This document shows, in pieces, positions 22,798 through 35,689 of a stretch of 64,000 bases of DNA; position 1 is the first letter of the stretch; each line of letters opens with the position of its first letter. The DNA is taken from NCBI GenBank assembly GCA_029532415.1, contig JAQOTA010000003.1, forward strand, positions 37,503-101,502. The letters are read 5' to 3'. The stretch comes from Marasmius tenuissimus. Lineage: Eukaryota > Basidiomycota > Agaricomycetes > Agaricales > Marasmiaceae. The notes beneath the pieces are model-generated. The model saw only the letters and a program-made list of their open reading frames with translations, ran no database searches and was not told the origin of the DNA. A program made the translations under genes and the position numbers.

Positions 22798-24240
22798 GAT
22801 TCATGGAGCTACCGCTCCGCCCCTGCTCTTTCTAGTATTCTATGTTGTTGTCACCAGTATATTCCACAGTTCGTCGCAAATTTTAATTTTTGTACATCTA
22901 ACACGATATTATCTTTCCATTCTACTTACTCAAAGAGGACTCCCTCGTTCGAGAAAGATAGACTCAGCAAACAATTTCTGTCCTTTGGCTATACTATCTG
23001 CAGGTTCGTGACCCGCAGTCGCGTTCAAGTGTGTATATTCACTTCAATAACACGACACGAACCAAGTAATAGGAGGCATGAGCCCCACTCTCTGGCCAAT
23101 GCAATAGTCCAGATTATCAAGGGCATCACCTCGGACCAGAGATTACTCCAGCGGGAAATTATTAGCAGCAGAATTTGAAACGTTCGTACTGCGGCTATAG
23201 GATCAGTTTTTACTTCAAGCCCATGTCATTGTCCTCATCCTTTCTCCCAAGACTATGCTTGTCGTGCTGGCCAAGTCGGCGGCCAATGTATCGACAGAAA
23301 AACATGTGGTTCATGCTCAGGGTATGACTTATGTAACGACTACCTGATTTATAGTGATATCTTCGTAACGATGATGTGAGGAATACCGTGGTATGACGCT
23401 TAGATCGACTCGTAGATAATCATCCTCATACGGCACGACTAAAGGTTCTGGAACCTGAAAAAACTGGGTGGCGGAAACACCACGAAGAATCCGTTAGATC
23501 AGTTTGGAAGCTGAACTGGATCAGACCCATTGAACGAGATGTATATCAAACAGATAGTTCAGGAAGCGCGTCCGCCCTGTCACAAGCAAAGGATTCGTAG
23601 CCACTTCATGGGATTATGTGTTCACACTCGTATCTCGGCATTGGGCGAGAAGAATGATGTTGGCATGCTTGCCTATGTTTCCTGAGTTCCTCAATTACTG
23701 ATGGCGCGAATACTGATACCTTTCTGAAGGGGTCCTGACTACAACGACCTACAGAAAAGTGAGAAATTCATCTTGGAGGCTGCAGCACGACAGTCCGCTG
23801 CTCATGGAAGACCAGCGCAAGTGATATCTAAGAGTCTGGGCCGGAGTTTGAGAGGTTGGGAAATGTAGGGATAGGGTGGCAAGTCGCTGCCGGTACTGTC
23901 GATGGCGTTCTTGGCAATCTCTTTGACCTAGCAATTGCATCCATTTCCGGGGGTACATTAACGAATGACAGCAATGGCTCGAGCACAGTCCCTTAACTGC
24001 TACGAGCTCTTGATGTTTTACGATCGGTAGGAATAAACTAAAGATGTCGCTGAAAGCCAAAGCGAGACCGGTGGCAATCGCCGTTGAATCCAGTCACTAT
24101 TGAGACGACACGGTGGAATGAGACCACTAGTTAGGATACCTGATACTCAATAGATGGCGTTGAGTATCAAGGGCGGCTTGGGAGACGGCCTGTTGTCAGG
24201 TAAACGGGGTTTTGTGGTACAAACCGATAGATCGATGCGA
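22798..24240. repeat. 3' flank of copy C, shared with the flank of copy E
   Basis: Paralogous to 37850-39190, with landmarks TCGTAGATAATCATC (23408, 38464), GGTGGCGGAAACACC / GATGGCGGGAGCACC and CTTGGGAGACGGCCT (24177, 39164). On the minus strand near 23820-23930 a short exon-like frame (VKEIAKNAIDSTGSD, after a CTAG acceptor) is present here but missing from the E flank. It may be a captured gene fragment. Confidence 0.5.
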
Positions 24241-24543
24241 AAAACCCTGCTTCGGCCACCCAACGAGCCTTTGGTACTTCTGCAGTATCACGGGTGAGAA
24301 CTTCTACTCCAGACATTCGGGTGACCGAATCAAGTCCTATGATAACGTATTTTCACTCCAAATCACGGCCAGTCGAGCGATATGCGCAATAGTACGTGAA
24401 CAATCGAACGTGTCGATCATCCATGGATGTCTTCTCCACGGAAACTCCAATCTTTCGACCATAGGTACACCAATCAGTCGTTGCACTTTCCAATCATTAT
24501 GAGTATTTCCATACTAACGCTGGATGATCATTTGGATGCTTGA
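24241..24543. other. unique intergenic DNA
   Basis: Beyond the shared flank, no gene and no repeat partner seen. Confidence 0.35.
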
Positions 24544-24868
24544 TTAAATTGTGACGATAACCTTGCCAGTGGTAGTCACAAAGTCGGGGCGGTCAAAAAT
24601 CATGGGCAGGTGGAAAGCACGTAATTCACCTTCAGCCAGCTTGAGAGTGTTTTGAAGGTACTTACAGTGATGTACTTGTCATTTGTTAGACGATCACGAC
24701 CCCTGATTGAGACTGATTGAGCATCGAGCATTGGAGGAGAGAGAGATGAAGGTACGTATATGAACGTGAAGATACCATCAGAGACACGAAGAACCTCCCT
24801 CCACCAATCTCCGCAATCCTTGAAAACTGCCCCAGAGTACTCCCCTCTTGGCAACGTCCATACTTTCC
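24544..24868 (-). CDS. gene fragment, C-terminal part of an unknown protein
   Basis: After a GCTGCCAG acceptor the minus strand reads open through GEYSGAVFKDCGDWW, IFTFIYVPSSLSPP and RLTNDKYIT. After a GTAAGT...CTCAAG segment of 26 nt it continues LAEGELRAFHLPMIFD to a stop at 24544-24546. A 26-nt intron would be unusually short. No family was recognised, and no upstream exons could be joined with confidence. It may be a truncated copy. Confidence 0.3.
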
Positions 24869-25885
24869 TGGCAGCTACACTATACGTGCACCAGAAATAG
24901 CTCACTGCTTTACATAAAGGAGTATGCTCAATGCACGCCTTTTATTTCTTCACTCAACACGCTTATCGCCTTGAATTCAACTTGATATCACGTCACCATC
25001 GTCACATCTTTCCCTTCAAGGCCCGATATCCAGTGTTATGGAAGTTGTTGTGGGGAATCAGGATGAGCTTTCCTAATTTTGGCAGTGGTTGCCACGTCCT
25101 GAATGTTGATTTGGGGGGCGTTACTTTACCTTTCCTCCCAACCCTTTGCGCTTGCGACACCCTGTACCTGTGATCTTGATTTTAGGCTGGGAGCATAAGA
25201 AGGTCAATTCCTCTCAATGCCATATCCAAAGAATGTGAGGAGACACTGGTGTTCCAGGAATGGTTACCAGTTTGGTCTGGTTTGGTGATACAAATGAAGA
25301 AGTATATGTTGTCTCTCATTACTGTTGTCTTTGCTGTCATGAATTTCCCTCTTATCTTATCTTTTCTCCCTATCTTATCCTTTTCCATCTTATCTATATC
25401 TTATCCCTCATATGACTCATATCTTATCATATAGACACATGGTAGATACATGAAGGGACCTACATGCTGTAGACACATATTGGTCCTGTTTCAGATACTG
25501 TTTCACAATGTCATACCTCGCTGTCATACCCCACCATAGACACATGCCGCAGTCCCCCAAGTAGTATATAAGAAGTAGATACTCTGCATGTATTCCCCAG
25601 TCTTGAGCTGGTTTATTCCTCACCAGTATTGAGTTCTCTACTCTTTGCCTCATTCTTCGTTGTCTGAAAGCTTAGTGTGACACATCACCAGGTTGGATCT
25701 GGTGATTGCTGACATTTGCTGTTGTGATGCTTTAGTTTTGTGTTCAGATTCCTACACTAATGTTAAAGAATAGTATCACTGAATCACCAATCATAGTCTC
25801 TGACACCCTGTAGAGATCCACTAGCTGTAAAAAGATCTAGTTACAGGAGGTGGATTATGAAGGATGGGGATCTGAGTGAAATCAA
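24869..25885. other. intergenic with CTTATC repeats
   Basis: Around 25350-25435 the plus strand contains a run of imperfect CTTATC(TT) repeats. A short hairpin, ATCACCAG...CTGGTGAT, lies at about 25686-25708. A TATATAAG near 25567 followed by pyrimidine-rich sequence is LTR-like, but no matching ends or target duplication were found. Confidence 0.4.
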
Positions 25886-28583
25886 CTATACATTTCTATC
25901 GGCATCAGGACCTCCCACCCCCATGAATCTTGCCACATCACTAGGTTGGCCTTGAGCTGGATGTCCAACTGTGTCAGAGGCTTTTGCTGAGACCTCTGCC
26001 TCTGCAATATCATTATTTTTATCTTTGACAGGCGAGCTTCCGTGGTACACTTCAGCTCCTGAGGACTGCCCGGAGCTGAGAACAGGTACCATTGCATTGC
26101 TGGACCTGTCTAAGGTACCACACAAATCAATTGAGTTTGCTCTACCTGTTGAAACAACCTCCGGTGCTGCAATCAGTGGCGGATGATTATGAATGGGTGC
26201 TCCATCATGTAAAATAGGTTTGAAGTGATTAGCTGATAGGTCCTGGTGAGCAGATCTAACATAGTTTATGGCCTTGTCCCATTCCAACCTGGTACAATCA
26301 TCGCAGGAAGCATATGTCTCCTTCTCCTCTACCAACCGATTGTTGACAAAGGTTATCAGATCCAGCCCCACTGTAGATCCAACAAGAGGAGAGAAAATTT
26401 CTGATGTCTCGTCAAGAGGGTTATTGGATTCAGCAACAACCTGCGAGGGAGAGATGTTGATTTCATTGGATAGAATGAGGACCAGTTTCATTTTGTTGCA
26501 GGCATTCGCGTTATCCCAATGATCTCTATAGGTGGTGAGGTATCCAAAGTCGACCCTGGATCCCCCTCGATTCCGGCAGCTTAATTCGTTTTTCAGCTGC
26601 TGAAGGGGTAAGGGGAATACACCACGGAGAGTTTCAAAGTGATCCTCGGGTAAGTGATGTACACGTCGTACGATATCCATTGCGTGCATCCAATTTTCAA
26701 GGCACAGGCCGAGATTGAGGGCAGCTTCATGGATGTCGCATATAAACTTGACACCGGGTTGTGATTGCACGAATAATGAAGTGGTGGTTGCTGTGGGCAT
26801 GTGGAAGGTGTATCCTGGTGAAGATGCGATAATATGCTGAGCTAATTCATAACTGTAACATGCGAAGGAATATCGTTGACTCTGCTGATCATGTCCAATT
26901 GTCCTGGTGTCTCCACAAAGACTCCAAAGAGTAGATCCAAGATCATGAGTCTTTGGATCTGCAAGGAGTAAATCAATCCTATGAAGCGCAAAGGGCAGTC
27001 CGTAAAACCCAAACTTGGCTGGGAATGTTCGCTCAATCAGCTCAGCCATGAGCTTTGCGAGCTTACGATGGTGCATCGGAGCTATCTGTCCTACGTTCAT
27101 GAATACGTGAGTCCAATGGAGTATTTGATTGATCAACTCGGGATCTGTCCTGTACTTCATGAAGGATTGCTGGGAGTGCAATCTACGATCCTCGGGATCG
27201 AGAAAAGAAAGGCCAGATTGCAATAATTCCCCAATGTCACTGATGGTCCATTCCCGTGTTGGGTGAAAGAACCATTGATCGAGGACAGCTGGCATAACAA
27301 GGTGTGGGGGGATACCCTCTAGGATGTTCAGAAGATGGGGGATCATGATCGGAGTGTCACGTAGCTCTGCGACGATCCATCGGAAAGCATTCAGCTCATA
27401 GAAATTCGGCGCTAGGCAAATATCTGAGCGTTGTAGTGCTTCTAAATCAACCGAATACCAGCCCGAAAGAGAATCAGTTGTCTGCACGTACGTGTGATGT
27501 AGCACCCAAGGGTCACTACAGTCCCAGCACGTACAAATGGAAGACAACAGGATGTAAAGTGGAGGGAAACGAGATATGGCTTGAAGGACCTTGAATGCTG
27601 CCCATGCCTGAGGGGATTTGTAGGGGCAAACATATTCCATGGGAGGTAGGTTCATAATGAAATCAACAGGTGAGCTTCCAATAATGTCTATGCCCCGAGG
27701 AGCTTTCCACGCACGAATTCGGGCGAGTTCTGGTGGTATCTGGAGTGCTTGCCGGATAATATCAACTGCGGGTATGATCGTCGTTCCGAGGTAAAACGTC
27801 CCAGCAAATGCAATGACAGTCACTGCGATTGCAAAGGGAACTTGATGCCGTGCTCGTAGCAGCTCTATCAGTCCCGCGAGAAATAGAAAGAGTGCGATTT
27901 CAAGTAACACCGGAAGGAAAGCAAGGATTGTGGGCACATGCCACTTTTTAAGGCTCTGACTACGCAGCCAGTTTAGCGCGAGCGCTTCTTGGGGAGTACG
28001 CGTATGGGTGTGCCTACGGTGCTCTCGGAGCCACTGCTTGCATAGCAGGGCAAAAAGCGCATCGACGAGAGCGATCATGAGGCTCGAAAACCAGAGGACA
28101 TTGATGCGGACAACCGATGGGGATACTCTGAATGGTGGGGAAGGGAGAACGGTTTCGTTGGCCATTTTTTGGAAGATCTGTTTAAGTAGAGCCACGGTGG
28201 CGTCTTCCGGCGCTTCGTCTAACCATTGATATGACTCGACAGTGAACGCGGTGACGACTGCCGAGAATAGTCCAGCCTAGCACAAAAATCAAGTTGAGCG
28301 CTATGGTTTTACCGCAACGCAGCCACTCGACGTACAAAGACCAACAGGGTGTCGATGTCTTCCTTCCACCCTCCAATAAGCCCTTCATCCAATGAATTTA
28401 CTTCCTTCATGATTACTTCCCAGGACTTTTCGAGTGGCGGTTTAGGAATAGCCTAAGCCACGAGTTGAGTTTCGTTACATGTGGCTCAAAGCGGATGACT
28501 CACGGGAGCTGAGTTAGTCGTACCTGGATTTCCCTCATGCCACCTTTCGCTGTTGCTCGCGGAATTTGGTAAGGTGTCGTCAT
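25886..28583 (-). CDS. DUF6535-type membrane protein
   Basis: Three exons join in frame: 28524-28583 (20 codons from ATG), 28336-28452 (39 codons), and 25886-28276 (796 codons plus stop), giving 855 residues. The introns are 71 and 59 bp with GTACG donors and TTAG/CTAG acceptors. The second exon ends DIDTLLVF and the third starts AGLFSAVVTAFTVESYQWL. With the following WFSSLMIALVDALFALLCKQWL this is the N-terminal membrane domain typical of basidiomycete DUF6535 proteins. Further hydrophobic segments (LPVLLEIALFLFLAGLIELL and FAIAVTVIAFAGTFYLGTTI) follow, giving about four TM helices. The long C-terminal part is soluble, helical-looking and of unknown role. No defect was seen. Large families of such proteins occur in mushroom genomes; no function is established. 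Confidence 0.88.
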
Positions 28584-29540
28584 AAGCCTTGGAAGACTCC
28601 TAACAAGGGAAGTCATTCAGACACTCCATTCGTCCCAATGGAGATATTCGAGGGACGCACAATCTTCGCTTCCACTTTTGGCGGGATCCGACGACTCTCT
28701 TCATCCTCTACCTTGACATCTGGCTGGATTCTGTGTTCATCATGGGTTGTTTGACCTGTCTGGCTTTCGGCTCCATCCAACGGTAATGCCAATATATGCT
28801 GCGAATAGATACGGGATGAGCCTCATGAGACCACAGCACATCGATATCCGGTAGACTTTTGACTCCCACCTGAGTTTGCAATGTTTGTTCTCCCAAGCCA
28901 CTGGGGCCGTTTGCGATTGCGATTTTTTTCGACATGGCTGGAGGCGACCCTTGTACGACGAGCAGATACTGTTATGGAAGGTGATGGTAGTAAGGAAAGA
29001 GTTTTACACAGCCTTAGGCTTGAGCCAGAAAAATCAGGGACCGATAATTTCCTGACAACGTCCCTCGCCAATCGGAAAGGTTTCTCATAATCCGGCACGA
29101 GAGGACATTTGATTGTCATGCCTTCGCACGGACAGAACAAACCGTTGCCGTCATTCACTGGCACCAGAACTGTCAATCACCACGACCGTCGACAGGCTCA
29201 GTCTTCCCCAGCACAAACCAGTCCATTCTTCTCATACATATATCCCACGGCTCTCGGAGAATAAATTCATCCTTCTGATGATTCTCTTCGCTTCCAATGA
29301 ACGATACTCCAAGGGGGTGTCGCAGTCCAGGATTGAGTCCTTCCGCCGGCTCGAGGGCCTTTCTTCCAGAAACAGCTCCCGACAATCCTCTCTCTCCGAG
29401 CCTTAGTACTGTACCTCTTTCTTTCTCAACCAACTCGCCACCTAACGAGCTTTACTCGCTTGTTCAGCAGCCAAATCATCGTATATTGGCTCGTATATTT
29501 GAGAATTGCTAAAGATAGAACTCTGGTTGACTTTAAATTC
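28584..29540. other. intergenic upstream of the DUF6535 gene
   Basis: Contains the presumed promoter of the DUF6535 gene. No gene is supported on either strand. Confidence 0.4.
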
Positions 29541-30080
29541 GAGTGCTCCGCTTCGAACAAGGATCAAGGGCAAGATCAAAGGGTTGATGCAAGGTTGATG
29601 TGTGAGAGAAAGACCCGAGTGCATTGTTTTTACGACGAGGAGCGCACGAATGACGATGGCGGAAGTAAAAAGGTTCTGTCGTCATGCAGAGCGGTAGTCT
29701 AACTAAATCCTGCACCTTGGCCCGCCCACCTGACATTACCCGTCAATCAGAGCGACTGAACAAAGCCAGCTTGAACGGATTAAACCACCGAAGACAAAGC
29801 TCTGGTCAAATTGAAGTGCAAGTACACCGCTTCGGGCAGAGATCAAGGTCGCAATGGGACGAATTGGTGAGAGAGAGAAAGACACGAGCGACATCGTTCA
29901 ATGCGCTATTTCCACCATAAGGAGTACACAAGTGACGACAATGGAAGCTGACATTCCAGAAATAGGACTCCGATCCGCAGAATGGCAGGCAAACTAAATT
30001 CTCGCGCTTGAGCCGGACACCTAACCACGACGCGTGGATCGAGATGACCAAACAAAGCCTGCTTTGAGTGTTTGACGTGC
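29541..30080. repeat. imperfect tandem duplication, period about 280 bp
   Basis: Two diverged direct copies can be paired: CCGCTTCG at 29548/29827, TGTGAGAGAAAGACCCGAG versus GAGAGAGAAAGACACGAG, TGACGATGGCGGAAG versus TGACGACAATGGAAG, and GAACAAAGCC versus CAAACAAAGCC. No coding frame is conserved. Confidence 0.6.
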
Positions 30081-32449
30081 GTACAAATGGCCTGTTGAGA
30101 ACGTTCACAAAGACGGCTGTCGGCTATAGTCGCAAGATTGTCAACAAACGTATGCTGCAAAAATGATAGAGCTTCTCACCGAAGGCCTCAGTTCATATGG
30201 GATTTACTTTCAAAATCCTTGTGTTCGTAGCTGACGTGGTCGCGATTGTAAGTTTCAATTTGAGCGAGATCTTGCTGATAGGCAACGCGATATCCGGCAA
30301 TGGTCGATAGCCTTCCGAGACTGAGAATACCAACGGCGGAACAATCTGCCAGACCAGCAAGACCAAGGGTAGGAAAATATCACATCCTGATTGTCATGCT
30401 TAGCACAAACCATCAAACTATCATCCTAACCATCCGGACCAGATCCGTCATAATCGTGAAGCCAAGAGGAGCCAGAGAGATTGAAGAGTGAAGACCTGAT
30501 AACTGAGAAAAACCGATGGCTTTTCATCATTCCTGGCGAAAATCAATCAAGAATCTCTCATCTTCAGCCCAATACCAACGTGTAATGAATCAGTCAGTCA
30601 AGGAGTTCGCCACTCGCGTGAATGAAATAAAACCGACCAGATAACATTCCATCGGCCCTAGCTAATTGCAAGCCATAGCACTAGTTTTGAAACCCTTTGG
30701 TAGTTGTTCATCGGCGAACGAGATCATGATGGTCAGGAAGCATTGTTTGGTGCTTGTTTGGCGAAGACCTTGACTTCCCGGCGGCTGCGGATGAGCAAGA
30801 CTGCCGTACCGGCCGATAGCACCTTTTCTTGTCTTCATCCACCAAGTACCTTCTGTACCTTCACTAATCCTCTGACCTCAAAAGATGCCGCGAATCACTA
30901 TAGTATGTATCCCAGCTTTGGAAATGATAGCTGGCGGTTCATGGCGTCGTTGGACCGTTAGGTACCGCTATAATAACGAACCAAAACTACATCAACCGTG
31001 TGTGACTTGTCTATTATTGTTACCAAGATGTAGTCCGATACGCATCACCAGGTTCTCACGAGTCGTGATTACCTTGCGGGGACACATAAATATAATACCT
31101 ACATCTCAATCCCCTTCACCTTCAGTTGGGCGTTGATTGGCGAGATCTCAACCAGATTTTCTGGTGTTTTTCGCGACACGGGAAGATTAGAAGAGATAAG
31201 ACCTTTAGGGAGCCTCGCACCTCACCCAAAGCCCTCATCGTCCTTCCGAGTCAAGAACCAGCTAATTATCTTGATCCCGTTTTTATCAGAAACGACACTC
31301 GTGATTCGGACAGATAGTCAGATCTACAGGTTGCCTCCTTTCTACCCGACATCAACCCCGATATCACAACTTGATTGACGGTCAACGTGCCTTTGTTCAG
31401 TGACTGTAAACCCAAGTGACTGTAAACCCAAGGCTCCAATTTAGGGAGATATTTTGTGGGTTATCAGCCGCCGGACGATCCCCGATCGGATAGGATGGAC
31501 TAATCGACGTGACTTGAAGGTCAATCATACAATCAAATACGTACCTTCTCTGCACTCTTGGCTATCGACCATCCTTTATTGGTTGTTCTCGAGTCAAAAG
31601 CAAAGATGATACTGGCTCGGTACACATACTCACGCTCAACAATGGATCTCTCGACTCCTCAACTGCGTATCGGGCGAGTAGCCGTAATCTGTTGCCTTCT
31701 TTGCTCATGGAACTTGGCATCTTCGTATGTTTTGTTTGTTCTATCTGTTCATTCGCAGCGCGTTGTAACATACTGTGAAGATCAAAATTGAATCCGTGAT
31801 CAGGCGAACTTAAGATTTGCCGTGCCGCCTTGAAACTCGAAGGAAGGCCTCGTGGCTTCAGGTCCGAATATGACACAGGGAGCTCTTTGCACGCTTCTAA
31901 TAGGGCCCACTACAGCGGTTCAGATGAACAGCTGGTTAATCGAGCGGGGGATTGGGGAGAGTTGCTATGATTTGCTGTGGATGAGAAACCGAACAAATAG
32001 TACTATACGGACTAAATTCAAGGTCTCGGATACAATCTACCACGTATCTTCCTCGTGGGTATATCACCTATTTTCGATGCCTGTCTGACTCTGAGGCAAA
32101 GAAAAAACGCCGAGACGATCAACCATCTGCTTACCAACGCGAGGAAGAGAAGGATATGACCACGCCGTGGAAATATATCAGCACTTGATGGTGCTATCTG
32201 GTCACAATTTTACGTCGAGAACGTCCGGGCCACTTCCAAGTGTTCGCTTTGTGAGGATTTATACCTCATCCCCACACGTTTTGACATCACCCCGTTGAAC
32301 ATCAAGACAAAAAGATACCGCCAAAGGCGAGCTCGGTTGGGTTTAATGCACCGGACTCCAATGTGAAAACTTGCAGCTGTACATGGGAAAGTTCCATTGC
32401 AGGGTATGGGGAACTGACCGATTGGTCGGCCGGATACGAGGATCAGAAG
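30081..32449. other. intergenic, nothing recognised
   Basis: Long AT/GC-balanced stretch with only short frames. No exon chain, repeat partner or RNA gene was found. Confidence 0.4.
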
Positions 32450-33206
32450 TACGCGCTCCATGACTGCTGTTTGGTTCAATCACTGTTCTAGAGTTCTTGA
32501 TTGATAGAAACATAATTCAACGTGCTTACCGCGCGTCAGTGGCAATAGAAGTTACGTACCCCTGTCTTTCGGCTCAGCACACTCACCAAGACGGATTTTA
32601 GGATCTATCTCAGGTTGAGTCGTCTTTTTTTGGGTGTACTGAGGCTCACTCAAAGGTCGTCGGCCATTGCCGACCTCTGCTACCTTGAATTGATACTGCT
32701 CACTCTTTGCCTCTTCCGGAAGCCGACAGGAGGTTGATGATCGTGCCTGCAGTACTGTACCATTTCGAGTAATTCGGCATGGGGTGGGACGCGTGACCTG
32801 TTCGACCGAAATTTTGAATTCGGCAGATCCCCTCGAGACTGGGACATGCCGAAAATTCTCGGCGATTTGGCAGGTGGGAGGAATCCCTGGGCCAAAATTT
32901 CTCGGCTCAATGAAAATTTATTTTCGGCAGACCGGCTTGGGATGCGTGACACAGCGTGACATTTGGGTTCAACAACAGGGTCCATGACCCGTGACTGTTG
33001 TTTTACTCGAAATGGTACAGTAATTGGAGCTGGTGGGCTGTATCCTATGGGCCCGAGGTTCGCATCAGATCAAGAGTGTGTCTTGGGGCTGCTTATTGGT
33101 GAGTCTGGTGAATGCTCAACACGCGTGTAGACAGGATGTACATTCGAAGCTTTAAATATACAAGGGAGTTTACGTTTGGTTCCATTCTTCCTTTGCCTCT
33201 ACCGCT
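32450..33206 (+). repeat. duplicated 5' flank of copy D, with a MITE inside
   Basis: Flank sequence matches those of copies B and C (GGTTCAATCACTG, TTCAACGTGCTTACCGCGCGTC, GACAGGATGTAC before the leader). It is split by the MITE at 32755-33020. Confidence 0.6.
32755..33020. mobile_element. MITE with 18-bp perfect TIRs and TA target duplication
   Basis: CTGTACCATTTCGAGTAA (32755-32772) is the exact reverse complement of 33003-33020. TA dinucleotides flank it at 32753-32754 and 33021-33022, as for Tc1/mariner-type elements. The 266-bp interior is non-coding and rich in TTCGGCA/GCCGAA motifs. The homologous flanks of copies B and C lack it. Confidence 0.85.
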
Positions 33207-35519
33207 GTGTCAAGCTTTTTCCCGAAATCTCGAGACCTCACTTTCGTCGGTAATCAGCAATTCCAGCATATTGCTGGCGACGTCACAAATATACATCAAT
33301 GTCGTGATATAAAGTGCGAAGAGAATGAAAACAGAATATTGGTACGCTGCTATCTCAGATGACTTAGAATTAGGGAGCTAAATGGCGTCCGTTCCAGCCA
33401 AGGCAAACAAGATTTCAGGAGTTCCACGAGGGCGATGTGCAAGTGACGGGACCGGCATGGTCAGGGGAGATGTACATTGGTGTTCTCAAGTCCACAAACC
33501 CATTCAGAAAGCCAGTAAACACAAGGGTCAAAGTTGTAAAAAAATCTCAAACCGCCAGGATTTACCCAAACCATGGATCCACGGTGACTGTCGTTACAAT
33601 TGAGCTAGAAGCAAAGGAGGATAGAGCGGCTACGTGCCTAGTGAGTGCGAGCCACGCATTATGATAGGTGTGGAGACAATGATGTAGACCAGTTGTAGAA
33701 TAAATTCTATCACGCATACTCGAAACATAGGTGGTGATCATTTCGGCGTGAGGGTCTATGGCCAAATTGAGCTGAACGGGAATTCAGATCGCCGTGGCTG
33801 GCGCAAATGCTGGGAATAGTGAGTTCAGAGACGCCGGCTTTTGTTCTTCATGAAGATATAGAAGCTTCAGTAGTTTTCGAAGCTGACGATCTGGGAATGC
33901 CAGGGCTGGCCAATGGATGGGAGTTCTTGAGACGCTATCCCGGAGACGGAATAGTATGGGCCTACCTTCGGTACACGCAGGTACGTCCATCACACTTGTT
34001 GAGTAGGGAAGCTTGGCTAGAAGTGTGTTCAGAATGTCGCAGTTCAAGCTGTCCGCACCGATAAAACATCAACATTTCCTGTGAGTAGAGGACTCTGAAT
34101 GTTCGCCTGGCTAAAAATAGCACTTCAGGTGACGAGGCTCTGGAAGGACTGGACATTCAACCCCGAAACCAAGTCTTGGCACTATGATGTTGGTTCCGCT
34201 TCCATCGGAGAGTGGGAGGACGAAATAGGTTCATGTAGCCTAGTTCCACTTCCCCAAGGAACGCAACCCAAACTCGGTGCTGAGAACATCGCTACCTATT
34301 TCGAAAAGACGACCGGAGATGTTTTGTATCTCTATGCGTCATTGGGATGCACACTCAAATGGCTGCTGTCAACTTTTGCAACCCACGGCTTCTTGACCTT
34401 CGGGGTCGTCGCCAACTATGGGGACGCGATCCTTGCCCACTTCCCTTCCACTCCATTCCCCGAATGGCACTTTGAGAATAAAGGTCGCAATATTAGAGCC
34501 AGCTACTCCACGAAAGGTATGCCCAATTTATATCTATCCCATTGGCCAATCCATGTCTGATTCAAATCAGTCCTCTTGCGTGTTGACGTCGAACCCCACA
34601 ACATACACAACCTCCGATTGCACCTATATTTCTCATTGTGCCTTCCCCTGAAGGAACGAACTCAACTCCAGGTAGCCTATCTCAGCCAGCATCCCAAAGA
34701 AGCATTTATGTGACTGGTAAGTGTTGGGTCAGTATTTCCACCCAATCTTCATCTGGATCTGATATCTACATCCAGGCTTTGTTGACGAGATAGGATTCTC
34801 CCTTGTTGGAAATTTGTTTTATACTCACACAGCCTCCCTGAGACCTGCATACCTCTTTGTTCCACCTCTCCAAGTCGAGTATATGAACGGGATGCCTTGT
34901 GTCCGCTATCCGCTTTCAAATTCTCTTTTCTACTGGGCGTCTGACCAGGAACGAAAGGACGTGATCCCGGAGGAGAGTTGGATGAAATATGGCATACCTC
35001 AACTGGAGGTCAAGACATGGATTGGATCATGGTAGAACACTGATTCATTAAAGTTTGTTCAAAATCATCTGCGTGACAAAGGTTACGGGTCGGACGGGAA
35101 GCAATATGCTCAAGATAGAGGCTACCCCGAGTTAGAGTTGTGACATAGCCTGATGCATGATTTAGGTAATCCTCACGATAGAAGGATGGTCAAGCATGGA
35201 AATTCATGATCAGATTCCGATGAATCTTCATGCTCGGAATCTCATCGCACCTCGCCATCGACGTTCTCGCTTATCAACAGAACTATTGGCTCTGAAGTCG
35301 ATCATAGCGAAGGTGATTTATTTACCGGTCGCCTGGTCAAGGGCTTCAAGCTTTGGGTGAATAGAAATAATACAGGTATATCATTGAATCATACGTGCCA
35401 ACTCTTATAAGGTGTTTCTAGCCGACATGTTCTCCCGACGGTAAGGGAACTGCAGGGCCGTGGACTCACAGGGCCCGGATACAGACGATTGGGATGTGGT
35501 TGAGTCTGACGACTCGTAG
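33207..35519 (+). pseudogene. gene-family copy D (start lost, several stops)
   Basis: Exon 1 aligns with copies A-C, but its ATG is GTG at 33207. The encoded protein then continues RDLTFVGNQQFQHIAGDVTNI. A TAG follows KTWIGSW at about 35034, a TGA lies in the Ser-rich linker exon (about 35206), and an exon end is frameshifted near 34708. The tail DSDDS ends at TAG 35517-35519. The copy is clearly dead as a family member. Its 3' flank runs directly into copy E. Confidence 0.8.
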
Positions 35520-35689
35520 AAAGATGCAGTCACCGTCTCGCTCTTGCTTGACAAACTTCACATGTGTCGTTACGATCAGTGTATTCGAGAGTTCGCCACA
35601 TATTTTGATTGTGTACATTTAAAATAATATTCCCTCCTACCTCATGCCATGGATCCCGTTGTTTTAGAAAAGTTGACTCAGCAAACTCA

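Noticed and set aside
25440..25720. Possible second LTR (TATATAAG followed by pyrimidine-rich DNA)
   Set aside because: No TG...CA ends with a matching target duplication could be found and there is no paralogous copy in the window.
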